Assembly: GCA_026195905.1 (NCBI GenBank)
Contig: JAPHRE010000021.1
Span: forward strand, 41,340-105,339
Reading direction: 5' to 3'
Length of the DNA stretch: 64,000 nucleotides
DNA from: Pseudopelagicola sp.
GTDB lineage: Bacteria > Pseudomonadota > Alphaproteobacteria > Rhodobacterales > Rhodobacteraceae
The position numbers and the translations under genes are program-made. The notes below the pieces were generated by a model, which worked only from the letters and a program-made list of their open reading frames with translations, had not been told where the DNA came from and did not search any database. Numbering within the stretch: the first letter of the stretch is position 1; each line of letters starts with the position of its first letter. Positions 50,856 to 61,916 of the stretch are shown in pieces.

Positions 50856-51452
50856 TTACGACAGATCTATTCCGGCCGCTGCCATGTTATCGCGCGCCTC
50901 GGCGAGAGAGCCGTTCAGGTCAATCGCGCGACAAAGATCGGAGCGGACAGTGACCTTGAACCCGAGTTTGGCGGCATCAAGGGCGGAATAAGCCACGCAG
51001 AAATCGGTCGCGAGGCCGACGAGGGTCAGGTCGGTGATCCCAACGCTTTGCAAGGCGCCATCAAGCCCGGTTGGTGTTGTGTGGTCGTTCTCAAAAAAGG
51101 CGCTGTAGCTATCAATGGCCGGGTTCATGCCCTTGCGTTGGATGAGGGCGGCGCGGTCAGTTTCAAGGTCGGGATGAAAGGCCGCTCCGTGCGAACCTTG
51201 GATACAGTGGTCGGGCCAGAGCACCTGAGGGCCGTAGGGCATTTCGGTCATATCGAAGGGCGATTTTTCGGGATGTGATGAGGCAAAGGAGGAATGGCCT
51301 GCGGGGTGCCAATCCTGGGTCAGGATGACGTGGTCGAATGCCTTCATGAGAGTATTGATTCCGGGCACGATTTCATCGCCTTGGGGGACGGCAAGCGCGC
51401 CTCCGGGGCAGAAATCGTTTTGGACGTCGATGACGATAAGGGCATGGGTCAT
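50856..51452 (-). CDS. pncA: Nicotinamidase
   Basis: ALIVIDVQNDFCPGGALAVPQGDEIVPGIN, TQDWHPAGHSSFAS, WPDHCIQGSHGAAFH, VGLATDFCVAYSALDAAKLGF. Confidence 0.95.
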   Translation of the reverse strand: MTHALIVIDVQNDFCPGGALAVPQGDEIVPGINTLMKAFDHVILTQDWHPAGHSSFASSHPEKSPFDMTEMPYGPQVLWPDHCIQGSHGAAFHPDLETDRAALIQRKGMNPAIDSYSAFFENDHTTPTGLDGALQSVGITDLTLVGLATDFCVAYSALDAAKLGFKVTVRSDLCRAIDLNGSLAEARDNMAAAGIDLS

Positions 51453-51534
51453 GCAAGCCTCCTATGCTTTGGGATCGGCATAGCAAGGTTGCGACGGGTG
51501 GCGCAAATTCTTTTCGACGCTGGCTCGGCGCAAT

Positions 51535-51565
51535 AAAAAAGGCCCCGCCGGGAGGGCGGAGCCTT
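51535..51565 (-). terminator. Rho-independent terminator downstream of petABC
   Basis: Minus strand: GGCTCCGCC-CTCCC-GGCGGGGCC-TTTTTT. Confidence 0.85.
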
Positions 51566-51589
51566 ATGGAGAGATGTGTTAAGCGCGGC

Positions 51590-52384
51590 TTAGCCGTTGA
51601 ACTCTTTGCCTTTGACCGGCGCCCAGAGCTTTTTGTTCGTGAGGAACAAGAGCGAGGCGAGCAAGGTCAGCATCAGAACACCGACAAAGCCAGCCTGTTT
51701 GCGGGCCATCATCTTGGGTTCTGCCGCCCACATCAGGAAGGCCGCCAGATCTTCGGCTTCGTGATGCAGCTCGTTGGAGTGACCGTCTGCAAATTCCACG
51801 TCCTCGCCATAGAGCGGCGGGGCCATTGCGATCCAGCCGCCGGGGAAGGCGGTGTTCTCGTAATAGGTTGTGCCGGCTTCCTCTTTTTCCTCGCCGGTAT
51901 AACCGGTCAGGATCGAGACGATATATTCCGGGCCACCCATGCCTTTGAACAGCTGGTTGATGCCGGTGCCGTAGGGACCGTGGAAGCCTGCGCGCGCCTT
52001 GGCCATGAGCGACAGGTCAGGCGCGTTGGGATCGCCACCTTCCGGGAAGTGGTCGGTTGGCTTGGCCGGACGGTAATCGTCCAGTTCGGCATCGAACACT
52101 TCAAAGGTCTGTTCCGCGTAGGCACGGACCTGATCCGCAGGCAGATGCGGGCCGCCTTCGTCCGCAAGGGTGCGGATCGGGACGTAACGCATGCCGTGGC
52201 AGGCCGAGCAGACTTCGGTGTAGACCTGAAGGCCACGCTGAAGCTGGTTCTGGTCGAACTTTCCAAACGGGCCTTCGAAGGAGAAGTCCACGTCATGAAC
52301 GTGGCCTTCTCCGCCGGCCGCGAGAGCGCCCCCTGCCGAAAGGGACAGGGCAGCGATTGCGGCGATGCTAAGTTTCTTAAGCAT
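51590..52384 (-). CDS. petC: Cytochrome c1
   Basis: Haem motif [17 protein letters not shown]-terminal TM anchor; last gene of petABC. Confidence 0.96.
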   Translation of the reverse strand: MLKKLSIAAIAALSLSAGGALAAGGEGHVHDVDFSFEGPFGKFDQNQLQRGLQVYTEVCSACHGMRYVPIRTLADEGGPHLPADQVRAYAEQTFEVFDAELDDYRPAKPTDHFPEGGDPNAPDLSLMAKARAGFHGPYGTGINQLFKGMGGPEYIVSILTGYTGEEKEEAGTTYYENTAFPGGWIAMAPPLYGEDVEFADGHSNELHHEAEDLAAFLMWAAEPKMMARKQAGFVGVLMLTLLASLLFLTNKKLWAPVKGKEFNG

Positions 52385-52399
52385 TATCCTGTTTCCTTC

Positions 52400-53713
52400 T
52401 TATTCAGCAGGTTTGCCGTAGTGGGCGTTGAAGTCTTCCTCGATCGTGGTCGGCGGGGTCGTCGGTTTTTCGATGACACCGAGGATCGGCAGGATCACGA
52501 GGAAATAGCCGAACCAATAAGCCGAACCGATCAGGGAGATGGTCGAATACGGCGGTTCCGCCGGCATCGCGCCACACCACATCAGAACGATGAAGTCGAT
52601 AATCAGCAGGTAGAACCACCATTTGAACATCGGCCGGAAACGACCCGAGCGCACGCGGCTTGTATCGAGCCACGGCACGATGGCCATCACAGCGATGGAA
52701 CCGAACATGGCGATCACGCCGAAGAACTTGGCGTCGATGATGCCACCGGTGATCCAGCTTGCCGCCATCACGATCCAGACATCCGCTGTAAAGGCACGCA
52801 GGATCGCGTAGAACGGCAGGAAATACCATTCAGGCACAATGTGCGCAGGCGTCACGAGCGGGTTGGCTTCGAGGTAGTTGTCGGGGTGGCCAAAGTAGTT
52901 CGGCATAAAGCCGACAACAGCGAAGAAGATCACCAGCACAATGGCGAGACCGACGAGATCCTTGATCACGAAGTAGGGCCAGAAGGGCAGGGTATCTTTC
53001 TCGGCTTCTTCCTTGGAGCCACGACGCACCTCAACACCGGTCGGGTTGTTGTTGCCCGTGGTGTGGAAGGCCCAGATGTGAACAACCACAAGGGCGGCGA
53101 TCACGAAGGGCAGCAGGTAGTGCAGCGAGAAGAAGCGGTTCAGGGTATAGTTGTCCACCGCCGGGCCACCGAGCAGCCAGGTTTGCAGGGCGTCACCAAT
53201 GAAGGGGATGGCGCCGAACAGGCCGGTAATCACGGTTGCGCCCCAGAAGGACATCTGACCCCAAGGCAGAACATAGCCCATGAAGCCCGTACCCATCATC
53301 ATCAGGAAGATGAGCATACCGACGATCCATGTGATCTCGCGGGGGGCTTTGTAGGAGCCGTAGAACAGGCCGCGGAAAAGATGGATATAGACGGCGAAGA
53401 AGAACAGCGAAGCGCCGTTCATGTGAATATAGCGGAGCATATGCCCGCCATTCACGTCACGCATGATATGTTCGATCGACGCGAAGGCGTAATCGACATG
53501 CGGCGTGTAGTGCATTGCCAGAACGATACCGGTCACGATCTGCAACACGAGGCAGAAGGCGAGAACGATACCCCAGATCCACCACCAGTTCAGGTTCTTG
53601 GGGGTGGGGATCATGATGGTGTCATACATCAGGCCGACGACAGGGAGGCGGCTGTGGAGCCACTTTTCTATGCCGGTCTTTGGTTCGTAATGGTCATGGG
53701 GAATACCAGACAT
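52400..53713 (-). CDS. petB: Cytochrome b
   Basis: [82 protein letters not shown]. Confidence 0.97.
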   Translation of the reverse strand: MSGIPHDHYEPKTGIEKWLHSRLPVVGLMYDTIMIPTPKNLNWWWIWGIVLAFCLVLQIVTGIVLAMHYTPHVDYAFASIEHIMRDVNGGHMLRYIHMNGASLFFFAVYIHLFRGLFYGSYKAPREITWIVGMLIFLMMMGTGFMGYVLPWGQMSFWGATVITGLFGAIPFIGDALQTWLLGGPAVDNYTLNRFFSLHYLLPFVIAALVVVHIWAFHTTGNNNPTGVEVRRGSKEEAEKDTLPFWPYFVIKDLVGLAIVLVIFFAVVGFMPNYFGHPDNYLEANPLVTPAHIVPEWYFLPFYAILRAFTADVWIVMAASWITGGIIDAKFFGVIAMFGSIAVMAIVPWLDTSRVRSGRFRPMFKWWFYLLIIDFIVLMWCGAMPAEPPYSTISLIGSAYWFGYFLVILPILGVIEKPTTPPTTIEEDFNAHYGKPAE

Positions 53714-53725
53714 TGCGTGTGCTCC

Positions 53726-54289
53726 TTAACCGAGTTTGATCGTCGAATCGTCGACGAATGCGGCCACGGGAACCCAGAGGTTCTCGGGAGCCGGGCCTTT
53801 ACGGATACGACCAGAGGTGTCGTAGTGCGACCCGTGGCAGGGGCAGAACCAGCCACCGAAATCACCGGCGCCATCCCCGATCGGGACGCAGCCAAGATGG
53901 GTACAGACACCGATCATGACCAGCCATTCGCCAGCTTCATCCAGAGTCCGGTTCTCATCGGAGGCATCAAGCTCCATGTTGTTCCGGTTCTGGGACATCT
54001 TGTCGATGGGAAGCTCGTCGGCGGACACGGCACGGGCGGCGTCGATCTCTTCTTGGGTCCGGCGGCGGATGAAGACGGGCTTGCCGAGCCATTTCACGGT
54101 CAGCTGCGTGCCCGGCTCAACGCCGGATACGTCGACCATGATCGAGGCAAGAGCCTGAACGTCTGCCGAGGGGTTCATTTGGTTGACCAGAGGCCAGACG
54201 GCCGCTCCGGTGGTCACTGCACCTGCGCCAGCGGTGGCGTAGTAGAGGAAGTCTCTGCGGGTGCCTTCGTGATCTTCTGCGTGGGACAC
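53726..54289 (-). CDS. petA: Ubiquinol-cytochrome c reductase Rieske iron-sulfur subunit
   Basis: [43 protein letters not shown]; Tat-like [16 protein letters not shown]. Start set at GTG (VSHAEDHEG). Confidence 0.96.
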   Translation of the reverse strand: MSHAEDHEGTRRDFLYYATAGAGAVTTGAAVWPLVNQMNPSADVQALASIMVDVSGVEPGTQLTVKWLGKPVFIRRRTQEEIDAARAVSADELPIDKMSQNRNNMELDASDENRTLDEAGEWLVMIGVCTHLGCVPIGDGAGDFGGWFCPCHGSHYDTSGRIRKGPAPENLWVPVAAFVDDSTIKLG

Positions 54290-54535
54290 GAGGTTCTCTC
54301 CATTTCTTCTTGGCAAACACGAGCCAAAATAGTTGAGACCGCACCTTGGGCAGTCTCTACATCGCGCTATTTAGCGAAGCTATGTCAAACCGTCCAGCGA
54401 TGTTTCGCCCAAGATGCACCTTCGCGTCCCTCTGTCGCGCTTGTAACGCATTCATGAAAAGCCATATGTAGCAGGTTTTTCCGCTATCACAGGGTCTTTG
54501 CCCTCCCGCCGTGCGAATCGCCTTGAGGGGCGGGG

Positions 54536-55141
54536 TCAGTCGGTTGGCGCGGTCGATTGCATGCTTTCGTATGCCGAGAGTGTGACGAACCAATCGGCCA
54601 GCGCCGGATGGCCCGTGCGCCAGCCGCGCGCCTCATGGCGAAAATCGAGGTATCCCAAGGCACATCCAAGCGCGAAATGGCCCATGTCGCGGGGGCCATT
54701 CAGTTCTGCCGTCCAGTCGGCCTCAAACGTATCGAGGGCGTGGGTTATCTTGGTCCATTGCGCGGCAATCCAATCGTTGTCTTGCCGTTCGGGCGGGCGC
54801 AGGCGGGCTTCGTAGGTCATCAAAACGGCCGCATCCATAATGCCGTCGGCTATGGCCTCAAGGGTGAGGACGTCCCAGAGGCGCGTTTCGGGATAGAGAC
54901 CCCCTCCGGCGCGGGCGTCAAGATAGCGGCAGATCACCCGACTATCGAACAACGCGCGCCCGTCCTCACGGATGAGGGCAGGAATTTTGCCAAGGGGGTT
55001 GGCTTGGCGAACGTCGGGGGCGGTTGCGACGGGGGATGTCTTGACGTTGAGGAGTTCGACGTCTTGGGTTTGACCGGTTTCATGCAGGAGAACACGCACC
55101 TTGCGCACAAACGGAGACGCGGAGGCGGAAACGAGTTTCAT
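54536..55141 (-). CDS. Glutathione S-transferase
   Basis: MKLVSASASPFVRKVRVLLHETG...ANPLGKIPALIREDGRALFDSRVICRYLD. Confidence 0.9.
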   Translation of the reverse strand: MKLVSASASPFVRKVRVLLHETGQTQDVELLNVKTSPVATAPDVRQANPLGKIPALIREDGRALFDSRVICRYLDARAGGGLYPETRLWDVLTLEAIADGIMDAAVLMTYEARLRPPERQDNDWIAAQWTKITHALDTFEADWTAELNGPRDMGHFALGCALGYLDFRHEARGWRTGHPALADWFVTLSAYESMQSTAPTD

Positions 55142-55770
55142 ATCGGACCTTTCGGGTTGGGCGCCTGCATCAGGCCGCTGAGAAGTGCGAGATCGGTGCC
55201 GACCCCGGACCCGGCGACATGAGATGCCGCGCCGAGGCGGGCGGTATCGGGTTTGTTCTGAGAGAGTTTCCATGTGCCTTGCACATCGTTGATGTCGAGG
55301 CGGAAGGGGCGAATCATGCGCATGAGGCGGGTCAGAGCCTCCTGATCCATCTTCCCGCTTTGCCAGATTTGTTTGGGCAAAAGACGGGTTTCAAACGCGG
55401 TGCTCAGGCGGTCGAGCTGATCCTGTAGCGCCTCATCGGGAAGCGGCACGAGGCAGCCGGAGAGATGCACGGCGATATAGTTCCATGTCGGCACCTGATC
55501 GGGCACGTCATACCAATCCGGCGAGACATAGCCGTCGGGGCCGGTCACGGCGAGCGTCGCGGTGCGCGGCTCTTTGGTGATGCGCGCGGTGCGGCTTGAG
55601 CGGGCAAGGTGAAGCTCTGCTGTGGTGCCATCTTGTGAAAGCAGGAAGGGCACATGCGACAGGACCGGGCCGTCTTCGCCCGCAAGCGCCAGCATACCAA
55701 AGCCACGTTCGCGCGCGTAGGCCAGGTTCTCTTCGCGGCTCGCGGTATGGAAGGCGGGGTTGGGGTGCAT
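55138..55770 (-). CDS. FMN-binding negative transcriptional regulator (PaiB family)
   Basis: MHPNPAFHTASREENLAYARERGFGMLAL; VSPDWYDVPDQVPTWNYIAVHLSG. Confidence 0.88.
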   Translation of the reverse strand: MHPNPAFHTASREENLAYARERGFGMLALAGEDGPVLSHVPFLLSQDGTTAELHLARSSRTARITKEPRTATLAVTGPDGYVSPDWYDVPDQVPTWNYIAVHLSGCLVPLPDEALQDQLDRLSTAFETRLLPKQIWQSGKMDQEALTRLMRMIRPFRLDINDVQGTWKLSQNKPDTARLGAASHVAGSGVGTDLALLSGLMQAPNPKGPI

Positions 55771-55850
55771 CGGATGTCCTGTCAACGGTTCGCAGGATGT
55801 TGCATCGCGGCGCGGCCGTTGGCAAGCAATCGGGTCGTCAACCGGGATGT

Positions 55851-56483
55851 CTAGGACGGAAAGAGGGTCGGTGCGTCGCCGTCGCGCCATTGCGGGTATT
55901 TGGTCATAATGGCGGCAAAGCGCGGCGCGGCGAGGAAGGTTTCGAGCCAGCGGTGGAGATTGGGCCAGCCCTGCGCGTCGAACCAGTGCCTGTCGGTCAT
56001 CGCGAATTGGCGGACAAAGGGCAGGATTGCGAGGTCGGCAAGGCACGGGTTTGGCCCAAAGAGCCAATCTTGCCCGGCAAGTTGTTGGTTCAATACCACA
56101 AGATGAGAGCTGGCTTTGCGGCGCTCGGTCTCCGGGTCGGCATCGTCGTAGCGCGTATGGTATTTGTAGCGATCCAGCGCGGTTTTGAACGGGCCGTCTG
56201 TGGTCGCGATCAGGGCATGGCCCTCGTTGGGCATATCAAGCAGGGATTCGGGATCGTTCTGCGAAAGCGCCCAGAGCATGATGTCGAGGCTTTCGTCGAT
56301 GACATTATTGTCCGCCTTGAGGCAGGGGACCGTGCCGCTTGGGGAGGTTGCGAGGAAGGCGGCGGGTTTATCGCGCAGCACCACCTCGCGCAACTCGACC
56401 GACAGACCCGCACTGGCCAGTGCCAAACGCGCGCGCATCGCATAGGGACAGCGCCGAAAGCTATAAAGAACAGGCCGGGTCAT
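55851..56483 (-). CDS. Glutathione S-transferase
   Basis: VLYSFRRCPYAMRARLALASAGLSVELREVVLRDKPAAFLATSPSGTVPCLKADNNVIDESLDIM. Confidence 0.88.
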   Translation of the reverse strand: MTRPVLYSFRRCPYAMRARLALASAGLSVELREVVLRDKPAAFLATSPSGTVPCLKADNNVIDESLDIMLWALSQNDPESLLDMPNEGHALIATTDGPFKTALDRYKYHTRYDDADPETERRKASSHLVVLNQQLAGQDWLFGPNPCLADLAILPFVRQFAMTDRHWFDAQGWPNLHRWLETFLAAPRFAAIMTKYPQWRDGDAPTLFPS

Positions 56484-57739
56484 GCGACGAGTTGAGAGTC
56501 TCGAACGCCGGTAATCGTTGCGGTGACGATTGCGCCCTCGGTTTGGGCCGTATCGAAATGCACCTCGGTGAATTGTTCGGTGCGGCCCATATGGGCGTTT
56601 TCCATCAGGATGTGATGTGGCTTGCCGATTTGGGCGGCAAGGTGTCTGGCGACCTGTGCCTCGCCTGCGGCGCGCAAGCGGGCGGCGCGGTCCTTGATGG
56701 CGTTGCCGTTGACCTGATTTGGGATTTTTGCGGCCGGGGTGCCGTCGCGTTTCGAATAGGGAAAGACATGTAGCCAGGTCAGGTCACAGTCGGTCACGAG
56801 GCGCAGCGAGTTCTCGAAATGGGCCTCGGTCTCGGTCGGGAAGCCAGCGATGATGTCGGCGCCAAAAGTCATGTCGGGGCGCAGGCGGCGGGCCTCTTGG
56901 CAAAAGGCGATAGCATCGTCGCGCAGGTGCCGACGCGCCATGCGCTTGAGGATCAGGTCATCGCCATGTTGCAGCGACAGGTGCAGATGCGGCATCAGGC
57001 GCGGCTCGGTCGCGATCGCCTGCATCAGGGCATCGTCGGCCTCGATCGAATCGATAGAGGAAATGCGCAGGCGCGGCAGGTCCGGCACGAGGCGCAGGAT
57101 GCGCATGACGAGATCGCCAAGACGCGGCGTCATCGGCAGGTCGGCCCCCCAGCTTGTCAGGTCAACGCCAGTCAGCACGACCTCGTTATACCCCTTGTCG
57201 ACGAGGCGCTTGATCTGGTCCACGACGACGCCCGCAGGCACCGAGCGGGAATTGCCGCGGCCATAGGGGATAATGCAGAAGGTGCAGCGATGATCGCAGC
57301 CGTTTTGCACCTGCACATAGGCGCGGCTGCGGGTGCCGAACCCGTCGATAAGATGCCCGGCGGTCTCGGTCACGGACATGATGTCGTCGACCATAACCTT
57401 TTCGGTTTCGCCGACGAAATCTGCGGCCATGATTTTCCAGGTCTCGGGCTGCATCTTTTCGGTATTGCCGATGACCGTATCAACCTCGTCCATCGTGGCG
57501 AAAGTTTCGGGTTCGGTCTGGGCGGCGCAGCCGGTGACGATAATGCGGGCGTCGGGGTTTTCGCGGCGCAGTTTGCGGATTTCCTGCCGCGCCTTGCGCA
57601 CGGCTTCGGCGGTCACGGCGCAGGTATTGACGATCACGGCATTGTCGAGCCCAGCCTCTTGCGAGAGCGCCTTCATGGCCTCGGTCTCATAGGCATTCAG
57701 GCGGCAGCCAAGGGTCGTAAACTTGGGCGGGGTTTTCAT
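56480..57739 (-). CDS. mtaB: tRNA t6A37 methylthiotransferase MtaB
   Basis: [58 protein letters not shown]-like C-terminus. Confidence 0.95.
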   Translation of the reverse strand: MKTPPKFTTLGCRLNAYETEAMKALSQEAGLDNAVIVNTCAVTAEAVRKARQEIRKLRRENPDARIIVTGCAAQTEPETFATMDEVDTVIGNTEKMQPETWKIMAADFVGETEKVMVDDIMSVTETAGHLIDGFGTRSRAYVQVQNGCDHRCTFCIIPYGRGNSRSVPAGVVVDQIKRLVDKGYNEVVLTGVDLTSWGADLPMTPRLGDLVMRILRLVPDLPRLRISSIDSIEADDALMQAIATEPRLMPHLHLSLQHGDDLILKRMARRHLRDDAIAFCQEARRLRPDMTFGADIIAGFPTETEAHFENSLRLVTDCDLTWLHVFPYSKRDGTPAAKIPNQVNGNAIKDRAARLRAAGEAQVARHLAAQIGKPHHILMENAHMGRTEQFTEVHFDTAQTEGAIVTATITGVRDSQLVA

Positions 57740-58581
57740 CGCGAAGCCTCTAGGAAGGCTTTGGTGAAGGCGCCGGAAAAGACATGCGCCGTGGGGCCGG
57801 TCATCCAGACGCCATCTTCGGCCCAGCGAATTTTTAGCGTGCCGCCGTCAAGATCGATTCGCACATTGCGCCCGGTGAGGCCACGACGCGCGGCGGCTAC
57901 GGCGGTGGCGCAGGAGGATGAGCCGGAGGCGAGGGTAATGCCCACGCCGCGTTCCCAGACGCGCATGCGGATATGATCGGGGCCGATGACGCTTGCGACC
58001 TGCACATTGGTGCGTTCGGGGTAGAGGGGATGATGTTCATGCGCTGCGCCGAAGGCGGCAAGGTCCACGGATTCGGCATCATCGACGAAGAACGTGCAAT
58101 GCGGATTGCCCATGCCCGTCGCGGTGGGTGCGCCCTCAATCGGGAGCTCCAGCGTGTCGAGCGGTTCGGCGAGGGGAATCTCCTGCCAATCCAGTTGTGG
58201 ATGGCCCATGTTGACCGAGGTGAGGCCATCGCCCGCATCCCGCGCCACAAGTGTGCCGCGATCCGTGCTGAGGCGCAGGCTCGTGAGACCTGTCTCGTTC
58301 ATAATCTTGCGCGCAATACAGCGCGTGGCGTTCCCGCAGGCGGCCGAGGTTGATCCGTCACTATTATAAAACGTCAGATGCGCATCATGCGCACCCTCAG
58401 AAATCACCGCGAGTTGGTCAAATCCGACGCCGCGATGGCGGTCGGCAATCGCCTGCACGAGGGAGGGCGTCAGCCCAATATCGCGCGCACGCGCATCCAG
58501 CACGACAAAGTCATTGCCAAGCCCGTGCATCTTCTCAAAGGGCAGTTGCCCGGTTTTTCCACGCGTGATCATGGGCGGCAT
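57736..58581 (-). CDS. dapF: Diaminopimelate epimerase
   Basis: [57 protein letters not shown]. Confidence 0.96.
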   Translation of the reverse strand: MPPMITRGKTGQLPFEKMHGLGNDFVVLDARARDIGLTPSLVQAIADRHRGVGFDQLAVISEGAHDAHLTFYNSDGSTSAACGNATRCIARKIMNETGLTSLRLSTDRGTLVARDAGDGLTSVNMGHPQLDWQEIPLAEPLDTLELPIEGAPTATGMGNPHCTFFVDDAESVDLAAFGAAHEHHPLYPERTNVQVASVIGPDHIRMRVWERGVGITLASGSSSCATAVAAARRGLTGRNVRIDLDGGTLKIRWAEDGVWMTGPTAHVFSGAFTKAFLEASR

Positions 58582-58679
58582 ATACGCCCCTTGGAAAAAG
58601 GTTTCCAGTCATCTGCGATTTTCTCACAGAATTGGCTTGACCACCTGCAACATGCGTCATAGTAACCGCGCCACAGAGT

Positions 58680-58755
58680 GGGCCGTTAGCTCAGTTGGTA
58701 GAGCAACTGACTTTTAATCAGTAGGTCGAAGGTTCGAACCCTTCACGGCTCACCA
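58680..58755 (+). tRNA. tRNA-Lys (anticodon TTT), CCA encoded
   Basis: GGGCCGTTAGCTCAGTTGGTAGAGCAACTGACTTTTAATCAGTAGGTCGAAGGTTCGAACCCTTCACGGCTCACCA folds as a cloverleaf with TTT anticodon. Confidence 0.97.
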
Positions 58756-59011
58756 CTTTTCCTTTGCAATATCAAATACTTACGCGATTTTGCCCTCGGG
58801 ATTTTCGCGCGGTTTCGTTTTGCCGGAAGCTATACGGAAGCAGTGTGACAGAGAAAAAACGGCGATTGGAATGATGCAAACACATCACACCCGAATCGGG
58901 GCGGTATCTCAGCAAAGACACGCAGACCCCAAATTGTCGCCGCTGGCGCAAGATAGCCCCTGACTCGGAAACCCGGTCCTTGGGCCTGTGAGGTCAACGG
59001 ATAGTTGTGAA

Positions 59012-59458
59012 TCAGAGCTTCGGCACAGAGAAAAGCAATCCTCGCGGAATTTTCTCACCGTCTGCATCAATCGTGCAGATACCCTCGATACGAGCGCCAG
59101 TGAACTCGCGGCGCATGTCTTCTGGCATGGTGTTCAGGATAGCGTTGGTTTCGGCTCCAGTAGGCTTTTCGCAATATGACCACGCATCCTCGAACCATGA
59201 GGGCACCTCATAGGGCACACCAAGATACTTGCGGTCCGGGTTGACGTAGCTCAGGAAACGGGAGGACGTTCTGGATGCATCGTCTGAAAGCTCAGGGTCA
59301 ACAACAATTGCTCGCAATCCGTTATTGAACGAAATTGCATACTCGCCGGGTTGTAGGTCAGGAAGGCTGAAGAACCCGGCTCTATATGAGGTGTAGGTCG
59401 AAAACCCTGCATAGCCGACAATCGCGACGCCGACGAAGCCGACAATCCATTTCCACAT
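59012..59458 (-). CDS. Hypothetical membrane-anchored protein, 148 aa
   Basis: N-terminal TM WKWIVGFVGVAIVGYAGFSTYTS; no family recognised. Confidence 0.6.
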   Translation of the reverse strand: MWKWIVGFVGVAIVGYAGFSTYTSYRAGFFSLPDLQPGEYAISFNNGLRAIVVDPELSDDASRTSSRFLSYVNPDRKYLGVPYEVPSWFEDAWSYCEKPTGAETNAILNTMPEDMRREFTGARIEGICTIDADGEKIPRGLLFSVPKL

Positions 59459-59682
59459 ACGTTTACTCTATTCTTGCTTCATCGTTTATTTACACGAAGT
59501 CTACAGATGCCTTTGGCCTCTGTCAGCCCTTTGTAGGCCATCCATGATGATTGCATCAGGTGGCTGCCATGGGCGGAATCCGGCCATTCGCTGCGATTGG
59601 GATCAATATTCAACATGAGCTATGAAGCGGACGTTCAGGTTGCTAACAGTATCCACCAGTCTAAACGAGGTCAGAGCAGGTA

Positions 59683-60747
59683 ATGGTGGAGCCGAAAAAG
59701 ACGCTTAGCGTATTGCAAAATGCAATTGAGGAAGCCGCTTTAGAGCTAGTGGATATCAATGATGCCGGGGAGTTTGACGAAGAGTTGTTTCAGAGACGAC
59801 TCGAAGAAGTCATCAAGCTATCCAGAGAAGATTGTGAAGCCGACAGTATCAGATACTATCGAGAGACCGCGATTAAAGTCCTGCCTAGTATGCGTGAAGC
59901 GGCACAAGGGTTTGAAGAACGTTCTTTCGAACGTTGGAAGCCTGCTTTTGATCACCTTGAGATGATGTGGGCAATAGCTCAGGAACTGGGTGAAGCGAAC
60001 GCAAAAGAGTTTGATCATAACACTGACGAGAGCACGCAAGTTGTTATGGCCGCTCTTTCCAACATCTTCCCCAAAGCTCTGCTTGTTGCAAATGAAATTA
60101 TTTGTCTTTTGAAAGGTGGGTTTCCTGATGGTGCGTTGGCGAGATGGCGTTCCCTCCATGAGCTAACCGTTACTGCTATGTATATTCTGAAAGAAGGCCG
60201 TGAACCTGCTATCGCTTATATGCTGAGTTTTCATTTTGCAGCGCGGCGGGCTGCTTTGCAGATGAATGAGCATGCCGAACGTGCTCGCTTGGAGAAGTTT
60301 TCCGAGAGTGATTTAGACGGCTTTGATACCCGCCGCAATGAAGCCGAAAAGATACTTGGGCGGAAGATCGAGAAGGACAAGGATGGTGAGTGGCCAGCCA
60401 TTAATTTAAAGCACCGTGACTTTGCAGCGATCGAAAAGCATGTCGGCATGGATCACTGGCGCCCACGGTATAAATGGGCGTCACAGCATACCCACGCGGA
60501 CCTCAAACCTGTTGGCAACCTACTGGGTATGTCCGAGAGTAAAGAGGCCGTGAACTTGGTTGGGGCAAGTAATTCGGGTTTTGCAGACCCCTTCATGATG
60601 ACCGCCATATCGCTAGCACAGATCACGAGCACATATCTTTCACTGAAGCCAAATCTCGACCGCGTTGTGCATTCAAGCGTTTTACTGAAGTTTTCAGATG
60701 AAATGTCCGAGATAGCCATGAAATGTCAAAACAAGAAGAATGCTTAA
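59683..60747 (+). CDS. DUF5677-like protein
   Basis: LLVANEIICLLKGGFPDGALARWRSLHELTVTAMYILKEG...; YKWASQHTHADLKPVGNLLG. Confidence 0.7.
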   Translation: MVEPKKTLSVLQNAIEEAALELVDINDAGEFDEELFQRRLEEVIKLSREDCEADSIRYYRETAIKVLPSMREAAQGFEERSFERWKPAFDHLEMMWAIAQELGEANAKEFDHNTDESTQVVMAALSNIFPKALLVANEIICLLKGGFPDGALARWRSLHELTVTAMYILKEGREPAIAYMLSFHFAARRAALQMNEHAERARLEKFSESDLDGFDTRRNEAEKILGRKIEKDKDGEWPAINLKHRDFAAIEKHVGMDHWRPRYKWASQHTHADLKPVGNLLGMSESKEAVNLVGASNSGFADPFMMTAISLAQITSTYLSLKPNLDRVVHSSVLLKFSDEMSEIAMKCQNKKNA

Positions 60748-60869
60748 GACGCTCACCAAACGCCAGCGGTTCCCCGCCAGTGTCCGTGGTGGGGAAGCTG
60801 CAACGCGGCATTCGACCAAGTTGCCAATGTTTGGTATGGGCCGTTCGTGCAATCGACGCCAAAGGCCCG

Positions 60870-61130
60870 TTAGTCCTCCAGCGAAGCGCGGAAGTAAGGA
60901 TTCTCGCCGAAGTGCAACTCAGTCTCCTGTCCTATAGAGTCAAGAAAAGGTTTTCGAAGTTTTGTTCCATGGCGCAGAGAGGACGTCACAATTTCTTCTT
61001 CAGAAAGCTGCCTGCAAACCAGACGCTTCATTACTTCAGCCACTTCGGACTGGCTCATGTTGCCAGGCATTTCACCTACCAACTTGCTATCAGCATCGCT
61101 GTCGTGCTTGTAAATCTTCCAAATCGGCAT
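60870..61130 (-). CDS. Small hypothetical protein
   Basis: MPIWKIYKHDSDADSKLVGEMPGNMSQSEVAEVMKRLVCRQLSEEEIVTSSLRH... Confidence 0.45.
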   Translation of the reverse strand: MPIWKIYKHDSDADSKLVGEMPGNMSQSEVAEVMKRLVCRQLSEEEIVTSSLRHGTKLRKPFLDSIGQETELHFGENPYFRASLED

Positions 61131-61205
61131 TCCATAGGTCTCCTTGTGCCGCAGCGGGAAAGTGCTGGCAAAGTTAAGCAAAGGTGCCGTTCAGGTTGGA
61201 CGCTT

Positions 61206-61355
61206 CTAGTTTTTACAGCCATTCTTGTCACAGGTGATACGCTCATGTGTATTCACCCAGTGGTCCGGGTGGTCTTTAGTGTCGAACCCGCATCCAGTTT
61301 TTCCGCCCTTTGAGCCGCTATGAACTTCATTTGTTGGGGTGTGTTTTACAGCCAT
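61206..61355 (-). CDS. Small Cys/His-containing hypothetical protein (49 aa)
   Basis: MAVKHTPTNEVHSGSKGGKTGCGFDTKDHPDHWVNTHERITCDKNGCKN. Confidence 0.5.
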   Translation of the reverse strand: MAVKHTPTNEVHSGSKGGKTGCGFDTKDHPDHWVNTHERITCDKNGCKN

Positions 61356-61609
61356 ATCTGAAATCCCTCTATTCAAAATCTCTACGAAGGCACCTGTTTT
61401 CGCATAATTAGGCACCCTGCACGACTCGCTATGGTAGCTATTTCGAGATTCAAAGCAACTCTGAGAGAGTTTAAGGTTGTGCGGTTTCGTAGCTAAACCT
61501 CAAAAGGAGCACTCCCAAAAATACTGAATTCTGTGTAATACATGAGTGGCCGCTTTGCGAAAGCTGCACTGCGGCGCTCGGGATCGATAGCAATGTCCGG
61601 TCTGGGCCG

Positions 61610-61912
61610 TTAATCACCGCTCATTCTTCTGAGCATTCCTACCACGTGGAGCGCACCATTTTGTCGCTGCCAAGGCTCTGCCTGTTCAAGCGCATGGCGC
61701 AGTGCTGTGGCCAGCATTGCACCTTTTTCAATGTTTTCGGCGACGTATGCGAGAGCGGCATCCATTTCTTCCCCTCGTACATCCCTGTCAGAGCACTCAC
61801 GGGCCGCGCAGTCCAGAAAATCGAGCGCAGCATCCATCCGGTCACTGACGAGGATATCTTCGCTCCAGTTCCCCCCGAAAGAGACGTTGCCGAGTTTGCT
61901 TTTCATGTCCAT
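61610..61912 (-). CDS. Hypothetical protein divergent from the Y-family polymerase
   Basis: MDMKSKLGNVSFGGNWSEDILVSDRMDAALDFLDCAARECSDRDVRGEEMDAALAYVAENIEKGAMLATALRHALEQ...; start chosen downstream of the LexA-type box. Confidence 0.5.
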   Translation of the reverse strand: MDMKSKLGNVSFGGNWSEDILVSDRMDAALDFLDCAARECSDRDVRGEEMDAALAYVAENIEKGAMLATALRHALEQAEPWQRQNGALHVVGMLRRMSGD

Positions 61913-61916
61913 ACAG

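Noticed and set aside
51464-54457. 997-aa plus-strand ORF
   Set aside because: It is antisense to petABC, whose minus-strand products are unmistakable; the long open antisense frame is a by-product of high-GC codon usage, and its translation is low-complexity and matches no recognisable domain.
59930-59952. GAACGTTCTTTCGAACGTT as a second LexA box
   Set aside because: Spacing is N8 rather than N7 between GAAC repeats and it lies inside the DUF5677-like coding sequence.
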